Shown here: positions 16,801 through 24,108 of the stretch, piece by piece | Layout: each line of letters starts with the position of its first letter | Numbering within the stretch: the stretch's first letter is position 1 | Source of the DNA: Trueperella sp. | Lineage (GTDB): Bacteria; Actinomycetota; Actinomycetes; Actinomycetales; Actinomycetaceae | Length of the DNA: 24,108 nt | Direction: 5' to 3' | Assembly (NCBI GenBank): GCA_012727825.1 | Contig: JAAYGH010000126.1 | Coordinates: 1 to 24,108, forward strand | Position numbers and translations under genes: made by a program | The notes under the pieces: model-generated | Seen by the model: the letters and a program-made list of their open reading frames with translations, nothing else | Database searches by the model: none | What the model was told of the DNA's origin: nothing

Positions 16801-17814
16801 ATGCTAGAGATTTCTGTTGGAGAGATGATCATCTTCGGCGTCGCCGCCGTTGCGATGGTCTTCCTCGCCATCTATGGATTACTGATTGCCCGCCAGGCGG
16901 TGCACTCGGTCGTTAGCGTTATCTTCATCATGGCGGGCCTGGCGATCATTTACACCGCGCTTGAGGCGCCGTTCATGGGCGTGGCACAGGTGGTGGTCTA
17001 CACCGGCGCAATCCTCATGATGTTCCTCTTCGTACTCATGCTGATCGGTGTCGATTCTGCCGATTCGAGCCACGAGACACTCAAGGGTCAACGCGGCGTT
17101 GCTGCTGTGGGTGGCGTGGGTGTCGCTTCCATCCTTATCGGAGTTGTGCTCGGTGCAGAAAACCCCTCGGCCGTTGGTCTAGCGGTGGCAAACGCGGAGG
17201 GCAATCCGATCGGAATAGCGAAGTCGATCTTCTCGAACCACGTGCTCACCCTGCAGCTCACGGGCACACTGCTCATCGTTGCCGCATTGGGCGCGATGAT
17301 GCTCACTCACAAGGATCGCCTCCGCCCTATCGTCACCCAGGAGGAGCGCGCACACCGCTCCGTGCGCGATTTCATCACCAAGGGCACGCACATTGGTAAC
17401 AAGTCCAATCCGGGTGTATTCGCCGAGTCGAACTCGTCGGCTAACCCGGCACTCACCGCGTACGGCCAGCCCGATCCGGGCTCGGTCAACCGCGTGCTCC
17501 AGATACGTGGCCAGGTCCGCACCGTTGGTGAAATTTCGCCCAAGACAGTCGAACGCATCGCCACTGGCGACGGCGTGTCGGGCCCGAGCACGTACGGAAA
17601 GGTTGGTCTCTCGTCTCTCATGGGTATGCCAGGAGAATTCGCTCCAGATCACGAAGGCGCGCTTAAGCGCCTTGAAGAACTCGAGGCCGGTGGCAAGCGC
17701 GATGAAATCGACGCCGCCCCCGACTCGGACGTTTCTAGTGCAGATGAGGTCGCCAAGGAAGGCGACATCACTGATGAGCACACGGAAACCACAGATTCGG
17801 GTGGTGTTAACTAA
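16801..17814 (+). CDS. nuoJ: NADH-quinone oxidoreductase subunit J with long C-terminal tail
   Basis: 337-residue membrane subunit (ND6 homologue) between the quinone chamber and the antiporter-like pumps. Five helices fill residues 1-167, and the family motif [19 protein letters not shown] (59-77) marks TMH3, which carries the pi-bulge in known structures. The remaining 170 residues are hydrophilic, ending in a very acidic, probably disordered segment rich in Asp, Glu, Ser and Thr. E. coli NuoJ is about 184 residues and, as I recall, mycobacterial NuoJ is about 260, so the tail here is unusually long. The ATG at 16801 abuts the nuoI stop, with GAGG a few bases upstream. The stop TAA overlaps the nuoK ATG by one base. 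Confidence 0.95.
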   Translation: MLEISVGEMIIFGVAAVAMVFLAIYGLLIARQAVHSVVSVIFIMAGLAIIYTALEAPFMGVAQVVVYTGAILMMFLFVLMLIGVDSADSSHETLKGQRGVAAVGGVGVASILIGVVLGAENPSAVGLAVANAEGNPIGIAKSIFSNHVLTLQLTGTLLIVAALGAMMLTHKDRLRPIVTQEERAHRSVRDFITKGTHIGNKSNPGVFAESNSSANPALTAYGQPDPGSVNRVLQIRGQVRTVGEISPKTVERIATGDGVSGPSTYGKVGLSSLMGMPGEFAPDHEGALKRLEELEAGGKRDEIDAAPDSDVSSADEVAKEGDITDEHTETTDSGGVN

Positions 17815-18113
17815 TGGATCTCATGGCATATGTGATCCTTGGGATCATCCTCTTCGTGGTGGGTGGAGCCGCAGTGCTCACTCGGCGCAACGGGGTCGTT
17901 GCTCTGCTGGGAGTGGAGATCATGCTCAACTCCTGCAACCTGGTGCTCATCACGTTCTCCCGCATGTGGGGCAACGTCGAAGGTCAAGTCTTTGCCTTTT
18001 TCGTGATGGTCGTGGCAGCCGCGGAAGTCGTGGTTGGCCTCGCCATCATCGTGTCCATTTTCCGAACCCGCAGGTCCGCATCGCTTGACGGCGCGAACCT
18101 CATGAAAAACTGA
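17814..18113 (+). CDS. nuoK: NADH-quinone oxidoreductase subunit K
   Basis: 99-residue membrane subunit (ND4L homologue) with three helices (about 4-23, 28-48 and 59-83). The two buried glutamates needed for proton translocation in E. coli NuoK (Glu36 and Glu72) are matched by Glu35 in LLGVEIMLN and Glu71 in [10 protein letters not shown]. The ATG at 17814 overlaps the nuoJ TAA (TAATG). An ATG at 17823 is in frame but would trim the start of TMH1. An 18-bp gap then leads to nuoL. Confidence 0.97.
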   Translation: MDLMAYVILGIILFVVGGAAVLTRRNGVVALLGVEIMLNSCNLVLITFSRMWGNVEGQVFAFFVMVVAAAEVVVGLAIIVSIFRTRRSASLDGANLMKN

Positions 18114-18114
18114 C

Positions 18115-18123
18115 GGAAGCAGG
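18115..18123 (+). promoter_or_regulatory. Shine-Dalgarno supporting a TTG start for nuoL
   Basis: GGAAGCAGG ends 8 nt before the TTG at 18132. An in-frame TGA at 18126-18128 rules out any earlier start. The next in-frame ATG (18195) has no well-spaced Shine-Dalgarno, only a distant GAGG. Confidence 0.5.
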
Positions 18124-18131
18124 TGTGATCA

Positions 18132-20081
18132 TTGGTTAATGATTTCTTTGCACTGAGCACTGCCAGCGTTGGTGAGGCAACGGGTGCAGCCGACATGATC
18201 TGGCTGACCATCGCCATCCCTTTGCTGAGCTTTGCGATCCTCCTGCTCGCTGGAAAGGCTGCAGATAAGTGGGGCCACTGGCTCGCGATCGCAGCCTCCA
18301 CGGCGTCGTTCGTGATTGGAGCGGCCGCCACGTTGCAGCTCATTGGCATGGACGCCGGCTCGCGGGTTGTTGAATCCACGCTCTACACATGGATCCCCGC
18401 AGTTGGGGATTTCGCAGTTGATTTTGGAACGCGAGTCGATCCACTGTCAATGACGTTCGTGTTACTCATCACGTTCGTGGGTACACTCATCCACATTTAC
18501 TCGGTCTCCTACATGGAGAACGATCCCGCGCGTCGCCGCTTCTTTGCCTACCTCAACCTGTTTGTGGCAGCCATGTTGCTCCTCGTGTTGGGCAATTCCT
18601 ACGTTGTTCTATTCATCGGTTGGGAAGGCGTGGGTCTGGCATCGTACTTGCTCATTTCCTTCTGGAACCAGGTGCCCGAGTATGCGACGGCTGGTAAGAA
18701 GGCGTTCGTGATGAACCGCGTCGGCGATCTGGGCATGCTCATTGCCATGATGTCGATGGTGGCCTCGTTCGGCTCGGTGAAGTTCACCGACGTTGCAGCT
18801 GGCGTTGGAAACGTCTCTGAAGGAACTGCCACGTTCATGGGTATCTTCCTGCTTCTGGCTGCCTGTGGTAAGTCCGCGCAATTCCCGCTCCAAGCTTGGC
18901 TTGGCGACGCGATGGCGGGCCCGACTCCAGTCTCGGCCCTTATTCACGCGGCCACCATGGTCACCGCGGGCGTTTACCTCATGGTTCGCTCGGGTGCCGT
19001 GTACGAGGCTGCTCCTACCGCGGCTCTCCTTGTTGCGCTTGTCGGCTTGATTACGCTCGTGTTCGGAGCGATTGTCGGTGCCGCAAAGGACGACATGAAG
19101 AAGATCCTCGCGGCATCAACGATGTCGCAGATCGGCTACATGATGCTCGCAGCCGGCCTTGGCCCGATTGGTGCTGGCTTCGCGATCTTCCATCTCGTCA
19201 CCCACGGTTTCTTCAAGGCCAACATGTTCCTTGGCGCCGGCGCGGTGATGCACGCAATGAGCGATCAAGTGGACATCCGCGGTTTTGGCGGCCTGTCCAA
19301 GCATATGAAGATCACGTTCTACACCTTCCTCGCCGGCTACCTCGCGATCATCGGATTCCCGTTCCTGTCTGGCTTCTTCTCGAAGGACAAGATTATCGAG
19401 ATAGCATTCACCGGCGACGGCGTTCAGCCGTGGATCTTCGGTGGCATTACCGTTCTCGTGGCTGGCTTGACGGCGTTCTACATGTCTCGCCTGTTCTTCG
19501 GCATCTTCCTTGGAAAGGAACGCTGGACCAGCGAGGGTCCGAATGCGCAGCACCCGCACGACCCGTCTCCGTTCATGTGGGTTCCAATGGCACTTCTCGC
19601 GCTCGGTTCACTCGGACTCGGCGCGTTGTTGAACTACACGGGCTTCCTCACCTGGCTTGAACCGGCTATCGGTCACGTGCCACACGAAGATCCCGTCATG
19701 CCGATCCCGGTCATCACGGCAATCACGTTGGTATCCGTTGCTGTCGGCGTTGGAATCGCATGGAAGATGTACCTGGCGAGCCCGATGCCCAAGGCCGCTC
19801 CGGTGGGCTCCGGCCTGACCCGCGCAGCCCGCAGCGATCTCTACCAGGACGCCGTTAACGAAGGACTGTTCATGAAGCCAGGTATGGCACTCGTTGCAGC
19901 GACCGACACGGTGGATCGAACTGTTGTGGACGGCGCGGTTGAAGGCGTTGGAACAGCAGGACCGGCAATTGGCAACGCCATTGGAAAGTTGCAAACCGGC
20001 TACGCCCGAAACTACGCCAGTTACATCTCCATCGGCCTAGTTATTGCACTTATCGCCGTCGTCGCATCGACTGCGTTCTAG
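18132..20081 (+). CDS. nuoL: NADH-quinone oxidoreductase subunit L (antiporter-like)
   Basis: 649-residue distal pump subunit (ND5 homologue) with about 15-16 helices and a C-terminal lateral helix region. Pump residues are present: Glu165 in LFIGWEGVGLASYLL, Lys247 in CGKSAQFPLQAWL, His272 in ALIHAATMV, Lys362 in THGFFKANMF and Lys420 in GFFSKDKII, which correspond to E. coli Glu144, Lys229, His254, Lys342 and Lys399 or its neighbour. The best start is TTG at 18132, because an in-frame stop lies just upstream and a Shine-Dalgarno is well placed. ATG 18195 would remove 21 residues before TMH1 and cannot be excluded. A 21-bp gap precedes nuoM. Confidence 0.96.
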   Translation: MVNDFFALSTASVGEATGAADMIWLTIAIPLLSFAILLLAGKAADKWGHWLAIAASTASFVIGAAATLQLIGMDAGSRVVESTLYTWIPAVGDFAVDFGTRVDPLSMTFVLLITFVGTLIHIYSVSYMENDPARRRFFAYLNLFVAAMLLLVLGNSYVVLFIGWEGVGLASYLLISFWNQVPEYATAGKKAFVMNRVGDLGMLIAMMSMVASFGSVKFTDVAAGVGNVSEGTATFMGIFLLLAACGKSAQFPLQAWLGDAMAGPTPVSALIHAATMVTAGVYLMVRSGAVYEAAPTAALLVALVGLITLVFGAIVGAAKDDMKKILAASTMSQIGYMMLAAGLGPIGAGFAIFHLVTHGFFKANMFLGAGAVMHAMSDQVDIRGFGGLSKHMKITFYTFLAGYLAIIGFPFLSGFFSKDKIIEIAFTGDGVQPWIFGGITVLVAGLTAFYMSRLFFGIFLGKERWTSEGPNAQHPHDPSPFMWVPMALLALGSLGLGALLNYTGFLTWLEPAIGHVPHEDPVMPIPVITAITLVSVAVGVGIAWKMYLASPMPKAAPVGSGLTRAARSDLYQDAVNEGLFMKPGMALVAATDTVDRTVVDGAVEGVGTAGPAIGNAIGKLQTGYARNYASYISIGLVIALIAVVASTAF

Positions 20082-20102
20082 GACTGGGAGGACAAGAGGT
20101 AC

Positions 20103-21647
20103 ATGCAATTGCACACCGTTTCTGAAGCCAGCTTTCCCTGGCTCACAACTATCATCCTCCTTGCGGTGGTGAGCGCGCTCGTACTGTGGCTCGTGAAGCC
20201 AGTACGTGCGCATGCCCGCCCGATCGCGCTCGGACTTTCATTGGTGATCGCCGCGGTATACGTCGTCGCACTCGTCAGTGAGTTCGACGTAACGAGCGCC
20301 GCCGGTATCCAGATCGCAGAGACCTACTCGTGGATCCCACAGATCGGCGTGAGCCTCGCATGGGGTATTAACGGCATGGGCGCAGTGTTGATCGCCATGT
20401 CCGTCTTCCTCGTGCCGGTCGTCATCCTGGCCTCGTGGGACGAGGTCGAACAGGACCGGATCGCCGGATACCTCGCGTGGATCTTGTTCCTTGAAGCAAT
20501 CATCATTGGACTGTTCGCGGCTCGCGATCTGTTCGTGTTCTACGTGCTCTTCGAGGTCATGATCATCCCGATCTTCTTCATGATCGGCCGCTATGGCCGG
20601 GGCGCTAACCGCGCCAAGGCTGCAATGAAGTTCCTGATTTACTCGCTCGTTGGTGGCCTCATCATGCTGGTCGGCGTCATCGCGGTCTACTCGTATGGCC
20701 CGGGCGGTGCAGGCGGATTCATGATCGACAATCTCGCAACTGGTCTCCAGATTTCGGATGGCTCGCAGATGTGGATCTTCCTAAGCTTCTTCATCGCGTT
20801 TGCGATCAAGGCGCCAATGTGGCCCGTCCATACGTGGCTACCCGACGCAACCGAAGAGGCGCCCGCTGGAACCTCCACCCTTCTTGTCGGCATTCTCGAC
20901 AAGATGGGAACGTTCGGCATGATCGCGATCTGTTTGCCACTGTTCCCTGCGGCGGCGTCCGATGCCTCGGGCGTCATCATGATTCTGGCGGTCATCTCGA
21001 TCATCTGGGGCGCCTTCATGGCGATCGCCTCGAAGAACCTCATGCGCCTCGTTGCGTACACATCGGTGTCGCACTTTGGCTTCATGGTTCTTGGCATCTT
21101 CTCCGGCTCGTCCATAGCGATGGCAGGTGCCATCTTGTACATGGTTGCGCACGGTATTGGAACCGCCGGCCTGTTCCTGGCTGTTGGATTCCTCGGCAAC
21201 CGCGGAAAGTCTCACCTGATTTCCGATTACGGTGGCTGGCAACGCGTGACCCCGATCATCGCCGCATTCTTCATGATTGCCGGTCTTGCCACGATCTCAC
21301 TGCCCGGCCTGTCTGGCTTCGTTCCCGAGTTCATGGTTCTCATGGGCACGTATGAAGTCAACGCCCCGGCAGCACTTGTTGCTGTGATCGGTGTGGTCCT
21401 TGCTGCGATCTACATCCTGCTTCCGTACCAGCGCGTGTTTACGGGCCCACGGCCCGAGACCGAGGCACCGGTGAAGGATCTTGGCGGACGTGAAAAGACG
21501 GTCATGGGCGTGCTCGTTGCAGCAATGCTTGCGCTCGGGTTCTTCCCGGCACCAGCTCTTGATGCCATTAATCCGGTTGCGGAACAGTCCGCGTCGCACA
21601 TTGATGCCGGCCCAGCCGACGCATCTGCAGAAGGGAGCTCCAAGTGA
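20103..21647 (+). CDS. nuoM: NADH-quinone oxidoreductase subunit M (antiporter-like)
   Basis: 514-residue pump subunit (ND4 homologue) with about 14 helices. Essential residues match the family: Glu151 in FYVLFEVMIIPIFFMIG, Lys236 in AFAIKAPMWPVHTWLPDA and Lys267 in GILDKMGTFG, corresponding to E. coli Glu144, Lys234 and Lys265. SHFGFMVLGIF and the SLPGLSGFVPEF motif further support NuoM. The C-terminus has a short Ala/Ser-rich hydrophilic tail. The ATG at 20103 has an AAGAGG Shine-Dalgarno. The stop TGA overlaps the nuoN GTG (GTGA). Confidence 0.97.
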   Translation: MQLHTVSEASFPWLTTIILLAVVSALVLWLVKPVRAHARPIALGLSLVIAAVYVVALVSEFDVTSAAGIQIAETYSWIPQIGVSLAWGINGMGAVLIAMSVFLVPVVILASWDEVEQDRIAGYLAWILFLEAIIIGLFAARDLFVFYVLFEVMIIPIFFMIGRYGRGANRAKAAMKFLIYSLVGGLIMLVGVIAVYSYGPGGAGGFMIDNLATGLQISDGSQMWIFLSFFIAFAIKAPMWPVHTWLPDATEEAPAGTSTLLVGILDKMGTFGMIAICLPLFPAAASDASGVIMILAVISIIWGAFMAIASKNLMRLVAYTSVSHFGFMVLGIFSGSSIAMAGAILYMVAHGIGTAGLFLAVGFLGNRGKSHLISDYGGWQRVTPIIAAFFMIAGLATISLPGLSGFVPEFMVLMGTYEVNAPAALVAVIGVVLAAIYILLPYQRVFTGPRPETEAPVKDLGGREKTVMGVLVAAMLALGFFPAPALDAINPVAEQSASHIDAGPADASAEGSSK

Positions 21648-23320
21648 CGACCCCTAATTTCGTCGATTTTAGTGTTGAGTGGGTAGCGGTCCTACCACTG
21701 CTCATCGTTCTCGGCGCTGCCGTGATCGGCACACTCGTTGAGGCCTTCGTGTCTCATCGTGTGCGCCGGCCGGTCCAGATCGGGCTCTCGATGCTTGCGC
21801 TTGCGTCGGCCCTCGTGGCTGTCGTATGGCGCTGGACCGAACTGCAAATCTCGGGTCAGGGAGGAACCGCGCTGTCGGCGTCGATCCTTCCGCCGCACCC
21901 GTCGGCCGGTATTCCGGGATCCGAGTTTGAAACCGTTCCGCAGGGATTGTTCAGTGTTGGTCTCATAGAGGACAACATCTCCCTCATCGGTCAGGTCATC
22001 ATTCTCGTGTCGGCACTGTTGGCGTTCCTCGTCATGGCCGACCGCACGGAGACCCGTGAGGGCGCATTCGCCGCATCGGCCGCAACCCGTCCGGGTTCGC
22101 CCGATGAGCGCGAAATGACGTTGGCTGGCCGTCAGCAGACGGAAATCTTCCCGATGGCTCTGTTTGCCACGGGCGGCATGATGGCCTTTACGTCGGCATT
22201 TGATGTGCTCACGCTGTTCATTGCCCTCGAGGTGCTCTCACTTCCGCTGTACGTACTCGCGGCCACCGCGCGCCGCAAACGCCTGCTGGCGCAGGAGGCC
22301 GCGCTCAAGTATTTCCTCTTGGGAGCATTCTCCTCGGCAATCTTCCTCATGGGCGCAGCTTTCCTGTACGGAGCTACTGGCACGCTGAGCCTCACCGGTG
22401 CATTGCTGCGCTTCGAGCTCGGCCCAGCTGGTGACTTCACACTCATGCTCGCCGTTGGCACCATCATGATGTTGGTTGGTCTGCTGTTTAAGGTTGGTGC
22501 AGTTCCGTTCCATTCGTGGACACCGGACGTCTACCAGGGCGCACCCACACCGATTACCGGCTTCATGGCCGCGGGCACAAAGGCTGCCGCGTTCCTCGCG
22601 ATGGTCCGCGTGTTTTACTGGACAGCCTCGCTCGTCCATGATTCGGTCAACGTGTTCATGTGGATCGTCATCATTGCCACGATCCTCGTCGGTACTGTCA
22701 TGGGTCTCATCCAGACGGACATCAAGCGACTGCTGGCGTACTCGTCGATCGCGCACGCTGGATTCATCCTCATCGCGGTCAACGCGATCAACCATCCGTC
22801 GGGGTCGGCTCTCATCACCGAGCAGTCAGTGGCAGCGATCATGTTCTACTTGCTCGCCTACGGCGTTTCGACGGTTGGCGCCTTCGGTATCGTGACGCTC
22901 GTGCGCGAACGTGACGTGAACGGCAACATCCTTGGCGAGGCCACCAAGCTCTCGGCTTGGGCTGGTCTTGGTAAGCGTAGCCCGTTGCTTGCAGCTGCAA
23001 TGACGGTCTTCCTCCTGTCGTTCGCGGGAATCCCGCTGACGGGTGGCTTCATCGGTAAGTTCCGCGTGTTCCAGGCCGGTGTGAGTACTGGCCAGGTTGT
23101 GCTCGTCGTGATCGCCGTTCTCGCATCGGCCGCCACGGCAGTGTTCTACTTCCGTCTGATCCAGCTCATGTACTTCCGTGAGCCGGACACCGAATCCGCT
23201 GTCGTGGTTGAATCTGAGGGCATGTCGATTGTTGCCATCGTCCTCGCTCTGATTGCCACGATCGCACTGGGAGTCCTGCCCGGCCCGGTTCTTGACTTCA
23301 TCATTGGGTCGTTCGTGTGA
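21644..23320 (+). CDS. nuoN: NADH-quinone oxidoreductase subunit N (antiporter-like)
   Basis: 558-residue pump subunit (ND2 homologue). Glu196 in FIALEVLSLPLYVLAA, Lys283 in LLFKVGAVPFHSWTPDVY and Lys313 in AAGTKAAAF are the conserved proton-path residues. A hydrophilic loop of about 35 residues (133-169) between helices is longer than in E. coli; I recall a similar loop in other actinobacterial NuoN, so it is not unusual here. The start is GTG at 21644, overlapping the nuoM stop and preceded by GAAGGGAG. It is the last nuo gene, and its TGA overlaps the GTG of the polyprenyl synthase. Confidence 0.97.
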   Translation: MTTPNFVDFSVEWVAVLPLLIVLGAAVIGTLVEAFVSHRVRRPVQIGLSMLALASALVAVVWRWTELQISGQGGTALSASILPPHPSAGIPGSEFETVPQGLFSVGLIEDNISLIGQVIILVSALLAFLVMADRTETREGAFAASAATRPGSPDEREMTLAGRQQTEIFPMALFATGGMMAFTSAFDVLTLFIALEVLSLPLYVLAATARRKRLLAQEAALKYFLLGAFSSAIFLMGAAFLYGATGTLSLTGALLRFELGPAGDFTLMLAVGTIMMLVGLLFKVGAVPFHSWTPDVYQGAPTPITGFMAAGTKAAAFLAMVRVFYWTASLVHDSVNVFMWIVIIATILVGTVMGLIQTDIKRLLAYSSIAHAGFILIAVNAINHPSGSALITEQSVAAIMFYLLAYGVSTVGAFGIVTLVRERDVNGNILGEATKLSAWAGLGKRSPLLAAAMTVFLLSFAGIPLTGGFIGKFRVFQAGVSTGQVVLVVIAVLASAATAVFYFRLIQLMYFREPDTESAVVVESEGMSIVAIVLALIATIALGVLPGPVLDFIIGSFV

Positions 23321-24108
23321 GCGTAGCCGATTTTCTGACGAGCGACGATCCGTTCGCCCGGCGTATTGCGGAGCGTATGGAGGAGGTTGAAGACCGCCTC
23401 CGTTCCGAAACCCGGGTGGACGACGTCGTCGTTGATTCGGTGACGTCCCACCTAGCCGATGCTGGGGGGAAGCGGCTTCGTCCGCTCCTGACGCTACTCG
23501 CGTCCGAGATCGGGCCAAACCCCGATTCGCCGGACGTGATCACTGCGGCCGTGGTGATGGAGTTGACGCACCTTGCCTCGCTCTATCACGACGACGTCAT
23601 GGACGAAGCGCCGATGAGGCGCGGTGTCCCGACGGCACAGTACATTTTTGGCAATTCCTCGGCAATCATGGCGGGGGACGTCCTATTCTCGCGCGCGTCG
23701 AAGATCGTTGCGGGGCTGGGGCAAAAGGCAATCTACATGCACGCCACGGCGTTTGAGCGGCTGTGCATGGGCCAACTCCATGAGATCGTGGGACCACAGC
23801 CAGAAGACGATCCGATCGAACACCACATCGGTGTGTTGGCAGGCAAGACGGGTTCGCTCATCGCGGCTGCCGCCCACCACGGTGTGATGGCAGCTGGTGG
23901 CACGGACGAGGAATCTGAACAGCTCGAACAGTTCGGTGAGCGAATCGGCGTCGCGTTCCAGATTGCTGATGACGTGATTGATCTCATTTCTGACGAAGAA
24001 GTGACCGGCAAGACGCCGGGTACCGACCTCCTCGAAGGTGTCCCAACGATGCCTACCCTCCTGCTTCGCCAACGCGAAGCTCGCGGTGATCTCGATGAGG
24101 CGGGCGCG
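23317..24108 (+). CDS. Long-chain polyprenyl diphosphate synthase, 3' end cut by window (grcC1-like)
   Basis: The frame is open to the window end, giving 264 N-terminal residues of a trans-isoprenyl diphosphate synthase, normally about 330-350 long. GGKRLRP (50-56), the first Asp-rich motif DDVMD (92-96) followed by RRG, GDVLFSRA and the second Asp-rich motif DDVID (218-222) are present. These bind Mg and the allylic and isopentenyl substrates. Residues -4 and -5 before the first motif are Ser88 and Ala87; small residues there fit long products rather than C15 or C20. The start is GTG at 23317, overlapping the nuoN stop as GTGA. In mycobacteria a similar gene (grcC1, Rv0562) neighbours menJ, so supply of the menaquinone tail is the likely role. 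Chain length is inferred, not proven. Confidence 0.92.
   Translation, partial: MSVADFLTSDDPFARRIAERMEEVEDRLRSETRVDDVVVDSVTSHLADAGGKRLRPLLTLLASEIGPNPDSPDVITAAVVMELTHLASLYHDDVMDEAPMRRGVPTAQYIFGNSSAIMAGDVLFSRASKIVAGLGQKAIYMHATAFERLCMGQLHEIVGPQPEDDPIEHHIGVLAGKTGSLIAAAAHHGVMAAGGTDEESEQLEQFGERIGVAFQIADDVIDLISDEEVTGKTPGTDLLEGVPTMPTLLLRQREARGDLDEAGA

Noticed and set aside
18896..19660. 254-codon alternative frame inside nuoL
   Set aside because: Very rich in Arg, His and Trp, with no motif; the nuoL frame carries all the conserved pump residues.
1..24108. Mobile elements, CRISPR arrays, tRNA/rRNA genes, prophage or defence genes
   Set aside because: I saw no inverted-repeat ends, transposase or integrase motifs, regularly spaced repeats or tRNA-like sequence. 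Apart from the short gaps listed, the window is filled with conserved housekeeping genes.

Overview
The window is about 24.1 kb of fairly GC-rich, densely packed bacterial chromosome. Nearly every base is accounted for by conserved respiratory and menaquinone genes. The gene families point to an actinobacterium: MenD, MenG and MenJ are of the mycobacterial/streptomycete type, NuoG carries the actinobacterial residues around its N4 cluster, and a MenJ-type reductase and a long-chain polyprenyl synthase flank a full nuo operon. The moderately high GC and the unusual NuoG are compatible with Actinomycetaceae or relatives. That placement is a guess from protein character, not a measurement.

Layout. 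(1) 3-2059 +: the 3' end of menC and all of menD, translationally coupled through a GTGA overlap. (2) 2158-3714 +: a membrane-anchored HtrA/DegP-like serine protease with a long Pro-rich cytosolic N-terminus. (3) 3727-4986 -: isochorismate synthase (menF type), convergent with the protease gene. (4) 5026-5724 +: menG (ubiE family), divergent from menF across only 39 bp. (5) 5863-7134 +: the menaquinone side-chain reductase menJ (geranylgeranyl reductase family). (6) 7229-23320 +: a complete 14-subunit nuoABCDEFGHIJKLMN operon encoding respiratory complex I, in canonical order and mostly with overlapping start/stop codons. (7) 23317-24108 +, running off the window: a long-chain polyprenyl diphosphate synthase (grcC1-like), coupled to nuoN by another GTGA overlap.

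How they work together. MenF makes isochorismate from chorismate. MenD and MenC convert it towards o-succinylbenzoate. The polyprenyl synthase makes the isoprenoid tail, MenG methylates demethylmenaquinone, and MenJ partly saturates the tail. Complex I then reduces the finished menaquinone with NADH and pumps ions. So most of the quinone pathway and its main electron-donating complex sit side by side. menA, menB, menE and menH are not in the window.

No RNA genes, insertion sequences, CRISPR arrays, prophage genes or convincing terminators are visible, and I found no clearly novel system. The most notable points are: NuoG has lost all four N7-type cysteines and carries an insertion between its N4 ligands; NuoJ and NuoH have long hydrophilic C-terminal tails; menF and menG diverge from a 39-bp gap and lack Shine-Dalgarno sequences; and the polyprenyl synthase gene is coupled to nuoN.
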